This document shows, piece after piece, positions 17,822 through 26,783 of a stretch of 64,000 nt of DNA (positions are counted from its first letter, which is position 1; every line of letters begins with the position of its first letter). Source of the stretch: an uncultured Clostridia bacterium (GTDB taxonomy: Bacteria; Bacillota; Clostridia; Christensenellales; UBA1242); NCBI GenBank assembly GCA_937896905.1, contig CALBOE010000002.1, forward strand, positions 1 through 64,000, read 5' to 3'. Below the pieces are notes generated by a model. The model saw only the letters and a list, made by a program, of their open reading frames with translations, was not told where the DNA came from and did not search any database. The position numbers and the translations under genes are program-made.

Positions 17822-18544
17822 ATGATGTATTTATATTATGTTTTGGCTGGCGTTATAAGTTATTTTGTTGGTAATTTAACTTTTGCAAGGTTTATTGCAA
17901 AAGCTAACCATGGAGATATAACAAAATCGGGCAGTGGCAACCCAGGAACACTTAACACATGGCGCCGTTTTGGCTTTTGGGCAGGAATTTTAACTTTTAT
18001 TTTAGATATGGTTAAAGGGTTGCTTGTTAGTTTGGGGGCATACTTTTTGTTTAACCACTTTGGAATGAATGGTGAGGTTGCGCTTTATGTGGCAGGGTTT
18101 TCAGCCATTTTGGGGCATAATTTTCCTATTATTTTCAAGTTTAAAGGTGGCAAGGGCATTGCAACCAGCGTTGGAGTGTTTTTTGCGGCAAACTGGCTTG
18201 TTGCGTTAATTGCATTCATTGTGATGATTTTAGGAATGATTTTTGTTAAATACGCTTCCATTTTCACCATTGGTTTTGCTGTGTTTATGAGCATTTGGGA
18301 AATTTGTGTTTGTTCTCCGGCAAATTGGGTTAACTACATTTTAATTGCATTAATTGCATTCTTGGTGCTTTTCTGCCATAGGGGCAACATAAAGAGGTTA
18401 ATTCAAGGAAAGGAAAACAAAACCGAACTTTGGAAAATGGTTTGTCAACTTGGCAAAAAGAAAACTAAATCGGCGGCAACCGAACCAACTGCAACAGTGG
18501 AAGCGTTGTCTGTTCCAAATAGCAGCACAGAGAATAGAAAATAA
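17822..18544 (+). CDS. plsY: Acyl-phosphate:glycerol-3-phosphate acyltransferase PlsY
   Basis: Integral membrane enzyme that transfers the acyl group from acyl-phosphate (made by PlsX or FakA/FakB-PlsX cycling) to glycerol-3-phosphate, the first step of phospholipid synthesis. It has 240 residues and five predicted membrane segments. The conserved motifs are KSGSGNPGTLNTWRRFG, HNFPIIFKFKGGKGIAT and the later membrane segments. PlsY normally has GATNV after NPG; here it is GTLNT, a mild change. The C-terminal 35 residues are a polar Ala/Thr/Glu tail not needed by the family. Two start codons (17822 and 17825) are adjacent. Confidence 0.93.
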   Translation: MMYLYYVLAGVISYFVGNLTFARFIAKANHGDITKSGSGNPGTLNTWRRFGFWAGILTFILDMVKGLLVSLGAYFLFNHFGMNGEVALYVAGFSAILGHNFPIIFKFKGGKGIATSVGVFFAANWLVALIAFIVMILGMIFVKYASIFTIGFAVFMSIWEICVCSPANWVNYILIALIAFLVLFCHRGNIKRLIQGKENKTELWKMVCQLGKKKTKSAATEPTATVEALSVPNSSTENRK

Positions 18545-18582
18545 AGTTTTGCTTTTAATGTAGCATAATTAGAGGTGCAAAT

Positions 18583-19341
18583 TTGCTAGATTCACATTGT
18601 CATTTAAACGACGCACAATTTAGTGACGATTTAAACCAAGTTGTCACTAATTTTTTATCTGCCGGAGTGGAAAAGGTTGTTTGCGTTGGGTGCGACACAT
18701 CTTCCAACAAAAAAGCAAAGCAAATTGCAGGGAAGTTTGATTGCGTTTACTATGCAGTTGGAATTCACCCAGACGATTGTGGAGAGTATAACGAAAATGA
18801 ACTTGAACAATACTTAAACTGTAACGACAAAAAATTGGTGGCGGTTGGTGAAATTGGACTTGATTATTTCCACAACAAGGAAAACAAGGAACAGCAAAAA
18901 CAAGTGTTTATAAGCCAAATTCTGCTTGCCAAAAAGCACAATTTGCCGTTTATAATTCATTGTAGAGATGCGTATGGCGACACTCTTGAAATTTTAAAAC
19001 AACACGCCCCATATAAAAACGGGGCAGTAATGCACTGCTATGGCGGAAGTTTGGAATATGCTAAGGAATTAATTAAATTAGGAATAAAAATATCTTTTAC
19101 CGGCACGGTTACCTATAAAAACGCAGTTAATGTGCAGGAAGTGGCAAAAAAATTGCCAGATGGAACTTTCTTTTTTGAAACGGATAGCCCACATTTAACT
19201 CCTGTGCCATTCCGTGGCAAGCGCAACGAACCCAAGAATGTTGTGGAAGTTGCAAAGTTTGTGGCAGATTTACGTGGAGTTTCTGCCAGCAAATTAATGC
19301 ACGAAACAACAAAAACGGCAATGGAATTTTTTAAATTTTAG
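18583..19341 (+). CDS. tatD: TatD-family metal-dependent deoxyribonuclease
   Basis: A 252-residue TIM-barrel hydrolase. Metal ligands are visible as HCH at residues 5-7, Glu in AVGEIGLDY, His in IIHCRDA, and the last Asp in ETDSPHLTPVPFRGKRNEP. TatD proteins act as 3'-5' DNA exonucleases in repair and DNA fragmentation. The start codon is TTG (18583), set by the SD AGAGGTG and by the conserved MLDSHCHL beginning. Confidence 0.93.
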   Translation: MLDSHCHLNDAQFSDDLNQVVTNFLSAGVEKVVCVGCDTSSNKKAKQIAGKFDCVYYAVGIHPDDCGEYNENELEQYLNCNDKKLVAVGEIGLDYFHNKENKEQQKQVFISQILLAKKHNLPFIIHCRDAYGDTLEILKQHAPYKNGAVMHCYGGSLEYAKELIKLGIKISFTGTVTYKNAVNVQEVAKKLPDGTFFFETDSPHLTPVPFRGKRNEPKNVVEVAKFVADLRGVSASKLMHETTKTAMEFFKF

Positions 19342-19531
19342 TTTACAACAGTTGTCCTTTGATGTTTAATTCACCTAATTTCGCTATAATCTTGAAGTTG
19401 GTTATCTCCATTTTGGATAATTTAAAAGGATATTTAGTGGGTGGGCCATAAATTCGGCAAACGTTTATACAACATATTGTGGTGTTCGAGTTTTTTCTTA
19501 ATAAATTTGCAAAAAATTTTAAAATTGGGTA

Positions 19532-19559
19532 TTGACAAATTGTTGAAAGGTGTTATAAT
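19532..19559 (+). promoter_or_regulatory. Promoter of rnpB
   Basis: TTGACA (19532-19537), 16-bp spacer, extended TGt TATAAT (19554-19559), which sets the RNA start near 19566. The 190 nt before it, after tatD, hold only a TATAAT (19385-19390) with no recognised product. Confidence 0.85.
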
Positions 19560-19565
19560 GCTATT

Positions 19566-19922
19566 GTCAGCTTGGTCAGATGGTCGCAAGTTGGGTGTTA
19601 TGCTCAACTTGAGGAAAGTCCGAGCTTCACAGAGCAGGGTGCTTGCTAACGGCAAGTCTAGGCAACTAGAAGGAAAGTGCAACAGAAAATTACCGCTATA
19701 CCCCTGAGTGGTTTTTAGTAAGGATGAAAAGGCGAGGCAAGAGCTCACCGCAATGTTGGCGACAACGTTGGTCCATGCAAACCCCACCTGAAGCAAGGTT
19801 AAAACATTCGTTAATGGTTGCTCGCCAGAATGTTAAAAACACCGCTAGAACCTCAAAGCAATTTGTGGGCTAGATAGATGACCGTCAAATACAGAACTCG
19901 GCTTATAGACCAAACTGCCACC
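19566..19922 (+). ncRNA. rnpB: RNase P RNA, type A
   Basis: Catalytic RNA that removes the 5' leader of pre-tRNAs. The conserved core GAGGAAAGTCCGAGC lies near 19611-19625, then AGGAAAGTGCAACAGA near 19669, GCAAACCCCACCTG near 19778, and the 3' core with TAGATAGATGACCGTC, ACAGAACTCGGCTTATAG. The P1 stem is formed by 19566-19578 with 19908-19920. The layout matches the ancestral type A form rather than the Bacillus type B. The exact ends are estimated from P1 and the promoter. Confidence 0.95.
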
Positions 19923-19947
19923 TAAATGCTTTCATCCTTTTGGATGG

Positions 19948-19979
19948 TGGAGAATGTTACCCCATTCTCCATTTTTTTT
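19948..19979 (+). terminator. Terminator of rnpB
   Basis: Stem TGGAGAATG/CATTCTCCA with a six-base loop, followed by eight T. Confidence 0.92.
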
Positions 19980-20002
19980 GCTTTTAGTTTAGGGGTGCAG
20001 TA

Positions 20003-20031
20003 TTGACAAATTGGCAGTTGTGTGGTAACTT
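20003..20031 (+). promoter_or_regulatory. Promoter of the sigma-factor pair
   Basis: TTGACA (20003-20008), 17-bp spacer, extended TGg TAACTT (20026-20031). Confidence 0.65.
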
Positions 20032-20053
20032 ACTGCAATAAGTTGGAGCACGT

Positions 20054-20968
20054 ATGACATTAATTAAACAAATGCTAGAAGATGCAAAAAAAACAGATTT
20101 TAACACAGAAGCATATTTTGCAAGAATGCATCAAGGGGACGAAACGGCAAGAGAAAAAATTATTTTACAATGGGCAGGCATGGTTGTTCATGTAATAAAC
20201 CATTTTCAATCTATGCCGGGGTTTTCTTTTGATGATTATTTTTCTGTGGGCGTTGCTGCATTAATAAGAGCGGTGGACGGGTTTGACGAAAAACAGGAAG
20301 CTAAGTTTTCCACTTATGCATCTAGGTGTATACGTAATGCAATAATGAACTACATAAAGGCAAATGTTAAAACTCCAACCTTATACTATGAAGATGAAAT
20401 TTCCAATTCGGGCGTGAGAGAGAGTTCGTTAAGATGGATAGATATTATTGAAGACAAAACCTCCGAACAAGAGTTTAGCAAAATTGAGGATAAGTGTGAC
20501 GTTAAAACAATTATGTTGGCGGCAGAAAAAATATTAAATCCTAAAGAATTGGAGATTTTAAAATTAAGATACGGGTTTTATAATAACAGAGTTTTTCTGT
20601 TTTCGGAAATTAAACAAATTATGGGAATTAGCGAACCCGATGCATGCGAGTTAACTAAACGAGCAATTAAAAAATTACAAGAATATTTTGGGAGTGCGTC
20701 GGTCAAAAAAGAACGCAAGCAGTTGAGTTGTAACCTTGAAAAATTAAACCTTGTTTTAGCATTAAAAGACGCATTGAAGGAAATTTTAACAGAAACAGAA
20801 TATCAAATAATATGCTTAAGATTTGGTGTTTTGGATGGCGTTTTTAAAACTCAAGGTGAAGTTGCCAGCATAATGCACTGTGGAAGGTCCACAATAAGCG
20901 AAAAAGAAACTGTGGCAATTGAAAAATTACAAGCCGCCTTAATTGAAAATTGCAATATTCAACAATAA
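20054..20968 (+). CDS. Sigma-70 family factor with two region-4 modules
   Basis: A 304-residue protein. Residues 20-105 form region 2 (FDDYFSVGVAALIRAVDGF, then FSTYASRCIRNAIMNYI), the type seen in sporulation sigma factors. Residues about 160-212 look like a region 4 (LNPKELEILKLRYGF to AIKKLQEYF), and residues about 232-296 look like a second one (LTETEYQIICLRFGVLDG to AIEKLQAAL). No ordinary sigma factor has two in tandem. Region 3 is absent. The SD is TTGGAGC. The next gene is a shorter paralogue with a matching N-terminus (MTLI.. then FNT..YF.RM), so a tandem duplication took place. Regulon unknown. Confidence 0.83.
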   Translation: MTLIKQMLEDAKKTDFNTEAYFARMHQGDETAREKIILQWAGMVVHVINHFQSMPGFSFDDYFSVGVAALIRAVDGFDEKQEAKFSTYASRCIRNAIMNYIKANVKTPTLYYEDEISNSGVRESSLRWIDIIEDKTSEQEFSKIEDKCDVKTIMLAAEKILNPKELEILKLRYGFYNNRVFLFSEIKQIMGISEPDACELTKRAIKKLQEYFGSASVKKERKQLSCNLEKLNLVLALKDALKEILTETEYQIICLRFGVLDGVFKTQGEVASIMHCGRSTISEKETVAIEKLQAALIENCNIQQ

Positions 20969-20991
20969 TGGTGGATTTATTTGGAGCACAT

Positions 20992-21663
20992 ATGACATTA
21001 ATTCAAGAAATGATAAAATTAGGCAAACAGCAACAGTTTAACACGGACGAATATTTTAACAGAATGAAAAACGGCGACGCTTCTGCAAGAAACGATATTA
21101 TTCTTCAGTGGATTGGGCTGGTTGTTAAAATTGCAAGCAAGTTTAAGCCTGTTGATGGTTTTACGGACGAAGATTATTTTTCTATGGGCTTAGAGGGTTT
21201 AATTAAAGCGGTTGATACTTACAATGTAACTAAGGGAGTGAAGTTTGTTACATATGCGAGTAGATGTATAGCAAATGAAATAATGTTAAAATCTAGAACG
21301 AACAAACATTTCGGTTTTGTTAGTTACGACGGTGTGGTGTTTCACAGCCAAGATGGCGATAAAAAGGTGTTGTATTTAGATTTGCTTGCAGACCGCAGAA
21401 CAGAACTGCGATTTGCACAAATAGAAAACGAAGAAGCTAGTAAGAAATTGCATCAGTTTTTGAAGGACGCTCTAACAAAGGAAGAGTATATGATTGTTGG
21501 GCTTAAATTTGGCTTTTTTGATGGCAAGGAGCGAACTTTAAGAGATATTGAGCCTATAGTGGGCAAAAGTAGAACAACAGTTGGCAAAATTTTAAACCGT
21601 GCATTGAAAAAGATTAGGCAGTGGGCGCAAGAAAACAACGTATATTCCGTTACAGAATGTTAA
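20992..21663 (+). CDS. Sigma-70 family factor, paralogue of the preceding gene
   Basis: A 223-residue protein with region 2 (DEDYFSMGLEGLIKAVDTY, FVTYASRCIANEIM) and one region 4 (LTKEEYMIVGLKFGFFDG to NRALKKIRQW). I start at the ATG at 20992, behind TTGGAGCAC and aligned with the MTLI start of the paralogue; an in-frame start at 20950 overlaps the previous gene. It is probably cotranscribed with the gene 23 bp upstream. It may serve sporulation or stress; no anti-sigma gene is adjacent. Confidence 0.83.
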   Translation: MTLIQEMIKLGKQQQFNTDEYFNRMKNGDASARNDIILQWIGLVVKIASKFKPVDGFTDEDYFSMGLEGLIKAVDTYNVTKGVKFVTYASRCIANEIMLKSRTNKHFGFVSYDGVVFHSQDGDKKVLYLDLLADRRTELRFAQIENEEASKKLHQFLKDALTKEEYMIVGLKFGFFDGKERTLRDIEPIVGKSRTTVGKILNRALKKIRQWAQENNVYSVTEC

Positions 21664-21674
21664 AAGATATAAAG

Positions 21675-21705
21675 AAAAGGAAAGTTCAACTTTCCTTTTT
21701 TTAAA
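21675..21705. terminator. Bidirectional terminator between the sigma-factor genes
   Basis: Near-perfect palindrome AAAAGGAAAGTT/AACTTTCCTTTT with T runs on both strands, serving the plus-strand pair and the convergent sigK-like gene. Confidence 0.88.
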
Positions 21706-22396
21706 ACAATACGTCCTTAAAATGAGTTTTTACGTCTGCAAGGGCTTTGGTTTCAATGCGAGATATGTAACTTCTGCTTATATTCATAAGGTTGGCAACT
21801 TCTTGTTGAGAGCGTTGAATGCCGTCCTCAATGCCATAGCGCAAGCACATAATTTTATAATCCCGTTCCGGCAAAATCTTCTGCATTTTGTTAACCACTT
21901 GTTGCATTAAAACCCTACGTTCAACCACCACGTCAGGATCCTGCTCTTTATTTTGGGGAATAATATCTTTAAGTTGCAGTTGAGATCCGTCCTTACCTTC
22001 GCCAACATTTTCTTCCACCGAAACACAGCATTTGTGTTTTTTGTTGGCTCGAAGAAGCATTAACATTTCGTTTTCTATGCATCGGCTTGCGTAGGTTGAA
22101 AGGCTAGAGCCCTTGCCAGCCTTATAACTATCCACCGCTTTAATAAGTCCAATGCTTCCAGCACTTATTAGTTCTTCCGATTCGGCAGATTGAATATATT
22201 TTTTGGCAATATGCACAACCAGTCGCAAATTATGGTTAATTAGTTTTTCTCTTGCAGTTTTGTTGCCGTCATTAGATAGTTCAACATACTTTTCCTCTTC
22301 TTCTTTTGTTAAAGGTTTTGGAAACCCACTTTCATTAATAAACCCGTGAAAAAACATTAATTTGCTCAAAAATTGGGCCATTGTTTCAAACACCAT
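21701..22396 (-). CDS. sigK: RNA polymerase sigma factor, SigK/SigE type
   Basis: A 231-residue sigma factor. The hydrophobic N-terminal stretch of about 22 residues resembles the pro-sequence of SigK or SigE, followed by FPKPLTKEEEEKY, HNLRLVVHIAKKY, LISAGSIGLIKAVDSY, STYASRCIENEMLM and a region 4 ending SQQEVANLMNISRSYISRIE. This matches SigK of B. subtilis more closely than SigE. SigK drives late mother-cell gene expression in endospore formers. The SD TAAGGAGAG precedes the ATG at 22396. The gene is intact, without an inserted skin element. No pro-sigma protease gene is in the window. Confidence 0.88.
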   Translation of the reverse strand: MVFETMAQFLSKLMFFHGFINESGFPKPLTKEEEEKYVELSNDGNKTAREKLINHNLRLVVHIAKKYIQSAESEELISAGSIGLIKAVDSYKAGKGSSLSTYASRCIENEMLMLLRANKKHKCCVSVEENVGEGKDGSQLQLKDIIPQNKEQDPDVVVERRVLMQQVVNKMQKILPERDYKIMCLRYGIEDGIQRSQQEVANLMNISRSYISRIETKALADVKTHFKDVLF

Positions 22397-22510
22397 AAAC
22401 TCTCCTTAGCGAGTATATGAAGAAGAATGTCGAAACTTGTATGTCCTATTAAAAAAGTTATGTTCAGCAATGCGAAGTATCGCACACTTTTAAATATCAC
22501 CATTAAAAAT

Positions 22511-22539
22511 TTGACAATTAAATGTGTTCTTGTTAAAAT
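22511..22539 (+). promoter_or_regulatory. Promoter of lepA; leaderless configuration
   Basis: Consensus TTGACA (22511-22516), 17-bp spacer, extended TGt TAAAAT (22534-22539). The ATG follows six bases after the -10 box and has no SD. Confidence 0.85.
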
Positions 22540-22545
22540 TGCAAT

Positions 22546-24342
22546 ATGGATAGACAAGATAAAATTCGCAACTTTTGCATTGTGGCGCATATCGACCACG
22601 GCAAATCAACCCTAGCAGATAGATTAATGGAACACACAAACACGGTTGCAAAAAGGGATATGGCCGACCAGCTTTTAGATAGCATGGACATAGAGCGCGA
22701 ACGTGGCATAACAATTAAACTAACCCCTGCAACAATGAAATACACCTATCAAGGTGAAGAATATACGTTAAATTTAATAGACACTCCTGGTCACGTTGAC
22801 TTTTCTTATGAAGTTAGCCGTTCTTTGGCTGCGTGCGAGGGTGCAATTTTGGTGGTTGATGCCAGCCAAGGGGTTCAAGCGCAAACCTTGGCGAACGTTT
22901 ACCTTGCAATAGATGCAAATTTAGAAATTATTCCAGTGCTAAACAAAATAGATTTACCCAGTGCCGACATTCCTGCAACCAAAAAGGAAATTGAAGACGT
23001 TATTGGAATTCCTTGCGACGAAGCGTGCGAAATTAGTGCAAAAACAGGGCTAAACATACAAAGTGTTTTAGATGCTGTTGTTAAATATGTGCCCGCACCA
23101 AAAGGAAAGGAAGAAAAACCGCTTAAAGCATTAATTTTCGATAGTTATTACGATAGCTATAAAGGTGCTGTTTCTATGGTTAGAATTTTTGATGGCAGCG
23201 TTAAAGTTGGCGATGAAATTCTGTTTATGCAAACCAACAAAAGTTTTGTTGTAACCGAAGTTGGCATTTATAAACCACAAGCGGTGGCGGTTGATGCGTT
23301 GCGTGCAGGAGATGTTGGCTACATTGCGGCATCAATTAAAAATGTTAGCGACACAAAAGTGGGAGATACTATAACCTTAAAAAACAACCCAATAGAAAAA
23401 CCATTAGATGGCTATAAGCAAGCAACAAGCGTTGTGTTTTGTGGAATTTTCCCACTAGACGGCAACAAATATCAAGAACTTAATGATGCGCTTGAAAAAC
23501 TTAAATTAAACGACGCAAGCCTGCATTTTTCCAAAGAAACATCACTTGCGCTAGGGCATGGTTTTAGGTGCGGATTTTTGGGGCTTCTTCACATGGAAAT
23601 TATAACCGAAAGGTTAGAACGAGAATTTAATTTAGACATTATAACCACAGCGCCAAGCGTTGAATACAAGGTTTGGGATAATAAAAATAGGGAATATAAC
23701 GTAACCAATCCAAGCGAAATGCCGGCAATGCCAACGGTTTCAAAGATGGAAGAACCTATTGTTAAAATGGAAATTATAACCCCAAAAGACTATTTGGGCG
23801 GAATTATGGATTTATGTGCAGATAGGCGCGGGGTTTACTTAGACATGCAGTATATCGACGCCAACCGCACAAGGTTAATTTACACAATGCCTTTAAACGA
23901 AATTGTTTACGACTTTTTCGATAAAATTAAATCGCTAAGCAAAGGCTATGCGAGTATGGACTATGAACTTCACGGCTATCAGGAAAGCGAACTTGTTAAA
24001 CTAGACATTTTGCTAAACGGCGAAATTTGCGATGCGTTAAGCTTAATTGTGCACAAAGAAAAAGCGTACGCAAGGGGCAGGGCACTTTGCGAAAGGTTAA
24101 AAACAGTAATACCTCGCCACTTGTTTGAAATTCCAATTCAAGCCGTTATTGGCGGAAAGGTTATTGCAAGGGAAACAATTTCGGCAATGCGTAAAGACGT
24201 GCTTGCAAAGTGCTATGGTGGCGACGTAAGCCGAAAACGCAAACTTTTAGAAAAGCAAAAAGAAGGCAAAAAGCGTATGCGTAGGTTAGGAAGCGTGGAA
24301 CTTCCAAGTGAAGCATTTGTAACAATTTTAAAATTAGATTAA
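22546..24342 (+). CDS. lepA: Elongation factor 4 (LepA)
   Basis: A 598-residue ribosomal GTPase that back-translocates or remodels stalled ribosomes. G motifs [17 protein letters not shown] and NKIDLPSA are present, followed by the EF-G-like domains and the LepA-specific C-terminus ([15 protein letters not shown] stretch, [20 protein letters not shown]). The length is normal. The start codon fits a leaderless mRNA. The next gene, hemW, is 75 bp away; this lepA-hemW-hrcA order is common in Firmicutes. Confidence 0.97.
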   Translation: MDRQDKIRNFCIVAHIDHGKSTLADRLMEHTNTVAKRDMADQLLDSMDIERERGITIKLTPATMKYTYQGEEYTLNLIDTPGHVDFSYEVSRSLAACEGAILVVDASQGVQAQTLANVYLAIDANLEIIPVLNKIDLPSADIPATKKEIEDVIGIPCDEACEISAKTGLNIQSVLDAVVKYVPAPKGKEEKPLKALIFDSYYDSYKGAVSMVRIFDGSVKVGDEILFMQTNKSFVVTEVGIYKPQAVAVDALRAGDVGYIAASIKNVSDTKVGDTITLKNNPIEKPLDGYKQATSVVFCGIFPLDGNKYQELNDALEKLKLNDASLHFSKETSLALGHGFRCGFLGLLHMEIITERLEREFNLDIITTAPSVEYKVWDNKNREYNVTNPSEMPAMPTVSKMEEPIVKMEIITPKDYLGGIMDLCADRRGVYLDMQYIDANRTRLIYTMPLNEIVYDFFDKIKSLSKGYASMDYELHGYQESELVKLDILLNGEICDALSLIVHKEKAYARGRALCERLKTVIPRHLFEIPIQAVIGGKVIARETISAMRKDVLAKCYGGDVSRKRKLLEKQKEGKKRMRRLGSVELPSEAFVTILKLD

Positions 24343-24417
24343 TTTTATGTGTTTTGTTCAAAATTGTTAGGAAATTATTAATTTTTAAGTTATAATGTAA
24401 TTAAGTAGGGGATACTA

Positions 24418-25563
24418 ATGAAAGAAGTTAAAAAGCCTTTAGGGATTTATATTCACATTCCGTTTTGCAGTAGGAAGTGCGACTATTGCGACTTTGTTTC
24501 CTATTCTATGGATAGAAAAGCGCAAGAGTATTATTTAGGTGCGTTATGTGCAGAAATTGATAGGGTAAAAAAGAAATTAGCAGGAAGAACCTTTAATTCA
24601 ATTTTTATTGGTGGCGGAACACCAAGTGTTGTTTACGAGGGGTTTATTTCGGGTTTAAGCAGAAAACTTTTTACAAGTTTTAAGTTTGAAGATAAAGTTG
24701 AATTTACAGTTGAAGTTAATCCGGCTTCTTTCACTAAAGATAAATTGTTTGAGTATGCCGAAGCGGGAGTAAACCGCATAAGTGTTGGCGTTCAGTGCCT
24801 AGATAGTAAACTGCTTGCAAACCACGGCAGGTTTCAAACGTTGGAAAATGTTAAAGAAACATTTGCAATATTAAAGGAAAGCGAGTTTTATAACGTTAAT
24901 AGCGATGTTATGTTGGGGCTTCCTGGGCAAAGCAAAAAAAGCATTATTAAAACAATAAAGTTTTTAATTAAACATAATGTTAAACACATTTCCACCTATG
25001 CCTTGCAAATAGAGCGCCATACAATGTTGTATGATAAGGTTAGAACGGGGCAAATTCGCCCAATGGCAGATAAAAAGCAGCTAGATGCCTACAACACTGT
25101 TTACAAAATGCTTAAAAAAGCAGGGTTTTTAAGGTATGAAGTTTCTAACTTTGCAAGGGCGGGTTTCCAATGTGAACACAACAAAAAATATTGGAATGGC
25201 ACAGAATATATTGGGCTTGGCGTTTCCGCACATAGTTATATTGATGGATACAGAACCTTTAACACAAAAAGGTTAGACGTTTATTTAGATAAACTTTATC
25301 AAAGCAAAAATCCAACATATAGGCGAGAATATATTACGAATGCAGAAAAACGAACCGAACGAATAATGCTTGCGTTAAGAATGAGCGAAGGGTTAGATTT
25401 AGAAGCATTTAAGCAAGAATTTGGGGAGGACTTGTTAGAAACAAAAGCCGAAGCAATTCAAAAACTTTCCAACTTACATATGATTACCATTAAAGATAAT
25501 CATTTAAGAATTGCAGAACCATTCTTCTATGTTTCCAACTCAATTATTATAGAATTGTTATAA
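24418..25563 (+). CDS. hemW: HemW-type radical SAM protein (coproporphyrinogen-oxidase-like)
   Basis: A 381-residue radical SAM protein. The cluster motif C-x3-C-x2-C is in HIPFCSRKCDYCDF, followed by the glycine-rich FIGGGTPS and the C-terminal HemW domain. HemW proteins act as heme chaperones or insertases and are often wrongly named oxygen-independent coproporphyrinogen oxidase. The usual lepA neighbour supports HemW. The SD AGTAGGGGA precedes the ATG. TATAAT at 24391-24396 may be the -10 of its promoter. Confidence 0.92.
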   Translation: MKEVKKPLGIYIHIPFCSRKCDYCDFVSYSMDRKAQEYYLGALCAEIDRVKKKLAGRTFNSIFIGGGTPSVVYEGFISGLSRKLFTSFKFEDKVEFTVEVNPASFTKDKLFEYAEAGVNRISVGVQCLDSKLLANHGRFQTLENVKETFAILKESEFYNVNSDVMLGLPGQSKKSIIKTIKFLIKHNVKHISTYALQIERHTMLYDKVRTGQIRPMADKKQLDAYNTVYKMLKKAGFLRYEVSNFARAGFQCEHNKKYWNGTEYIGLGVSAHSYIDGYRTFNTKRLDVYLDKLYQSKNPTYRREYITNAEKRTERIMLALRMSEGLDLEAFKQEFGEDLLETKAEAIQKLSNLHMITIKDNHLRIAEPFFYVSNSIIIELL

Positions 25564-25564
25564 C

Positions 25565-25588
25565 AAGCGGGCAAATCGCCCGTTTTTT
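25565..25588 (+). terminator. Terminator after hemW
   Basis: Stem AAGCGGGC/GCCCGTTT around AAATC, with a run of T. Confidence 0.85.
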
Positions 25589-25672
25589 GTATGTTTGTTT
25601 TGCTCTCTTTGCGCTAAACGGAAAAACTTTGAAAATTTCGTTAAAATTCTTTATTTTTTTTGACATTTTTAG

Positions 25673-25701
25673 TTGACATTTGTTAGCAGTGTGAATAAAA
25701 T
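25673..25701 (+). promoter_or_regulatory. Promoter of the hrcA heat-shock operon
   Basis: TTGACA (25673-25678), 17-bp spacer, TAAAAT (25696-25701). The start of transcription would fall in the CIRCE element. Confidence 0.82.
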
Positions 25702-25705
25702 AGAG

Positions 25706-25732
25706 TTAGCAATCGTATAATAAGAGTGCTAA
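25706..25732 (+). promoter_or_regulatory. CIRCE operator (HrcA binding site)
   Basis: TTAGCAATC-N9-GAGTGCTAA, one base off the classical TTAGCACTC-N9-GAGTGCTAA. It lies directly after the -10 box and 20 bp before hrcA, so HrcA represses its own operon. An extra half-site-like TTAGCAGTG sits at 25683-25691. Confidence 0.95.
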
Positions 25733-25751
25733 AACACATAAAGGAGAAGAT

Positions 25752-26783
25752 GTGATAATAGACGATAAAAACAAGCGTAAACACAACATTTTGCTTGTTG
25801 CCGTTGACGACTTTATTAAAACTGCACAACCAATAACAAGTGGTGGGCTTAACCTGCACTTTAAAAACATAAGTTCCGCAACAATTCGAAACGAATTAAA
25901 CGCGCTTGAAAGCATGGGATATTTTAAGCAACTGCACACTTCTGGGGGAAGAGTGCCAACAAGTTTGGCTTATAAGGTTTATGTAAACTCCTTGCTGGAA
26001 AACGATAAACTTAGCGGAAGAGCAATTAAAGAAGTGTTGTCCAACTATGAAGACAAGTCGGTTAGCTTAATAAGCACACTAAGTTCACTTGCAAAGCGGC
26101 TAAGCAAGGCAACGAATTGCCCAACAGTTCTCGTGCAACATGGTTTGCAGAATTTGATTATAACCAACATTCAAATAATTCCACTAATTCAAAAAGATGC
26201 ATTGCTTTTGGTGGAAACGAATGCGGGCATAATAGATGATAATATGGCATTAGATAGTAATATCGACCGTAGCGCATGCCTAGAAGCCAGCGACTATTTA
26301 ACCAAACATTTCAAAAACAAAACAATTGGTTTTATGTTAGATAACATCAGCACGGTTTGCTTGTCCGCAGGGGCGCAAATTTTACAGTTTAAGGCGTTAA
26401 TAGACAGCGTTGCCGAAGTTTTGGTGGAAGTTATCAAAACAAAATGTGACGTTTCCAACGAAAATCCAACCAAAATGTTAGACGGGTGGAGTGTTGCAGA
26501 ATTTGAAGACGCAAAAAACGTGTTTGATTTCCTTGAAAACGACGATAGAATTTTAAACGAAGTAACAACCAATTCGCAAAATCTAAAATTTACCATAGGC
26601 GATGAAACTAGCGAAAACCTTAAAGGCGGAATGCTTATGAGTGCGCCAATTGTAATAAACGGTGTGCCAATTGCAAGTTTGGCATTGGTTGGGCCAAAGC
26701 GAATAGATTACGCCAACGTTGCGGCAGCGCTAAAATTTATTGTTAATCAAATAGACAATTTAAAAGGAGACAATAATGGCTAA
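25752..26783 (+). CDS. hrcA: Heat-inducible transcription repressor HrcA
   Basis: A 343-residue repressor of chaperone genes. It has an N-terminal winged helix (ISSATIRNELNALESMGY), then GRVPTSLAYKVYV and the C-terminal effector domain ending SLALVGPKRIDYANV. It binds CIRCE, and GroEL usually tunes its activity. The start is GTG at 25752 behind AAAGGAGAAG. It overlaps grpE by 8 nt. Confidence 0.96.
   Translation: MIIDDKNKRKHNILLVAVDDFIKTAQPITSGGLNLHFKNISSATIRNELNALESMGYFKQLHTSGGRVPTSLAYKVYVNSLLENDKLSGRAIKEVLSNYEDKSVSLISTLSSLAKRLSKATNCPTVLVQHGLQNLIITNIQIIPLIQKDALLLVETNAGIIDDNMALDSNIDRSACLEASDYLTKHFKNKTIGFMLDNISTVCLSAGAQILQFKALIDSVAEVLVEVIKTKCDVSNENPTKMLDGWSVAEFEDAKNVFDFLENDDRILNEVTTNSQNLKFTIGDETSENLKGGMLMSAPIVINGVPIASLALVGPKRIDYANVAAALKFIVNQIDNLKGDNNG

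Noticed and set aside
19361..19450. 29-codon ORF after tatD
   Set aside because: No SD, and it contains the TATAAT box; no sign of coding.
19441..19707. GTG-started ORF across the rnpB promoter and 5' third
   Set aside because: It overlaps a structured RNA and its promoter; the codon pattern comes from the RNA.
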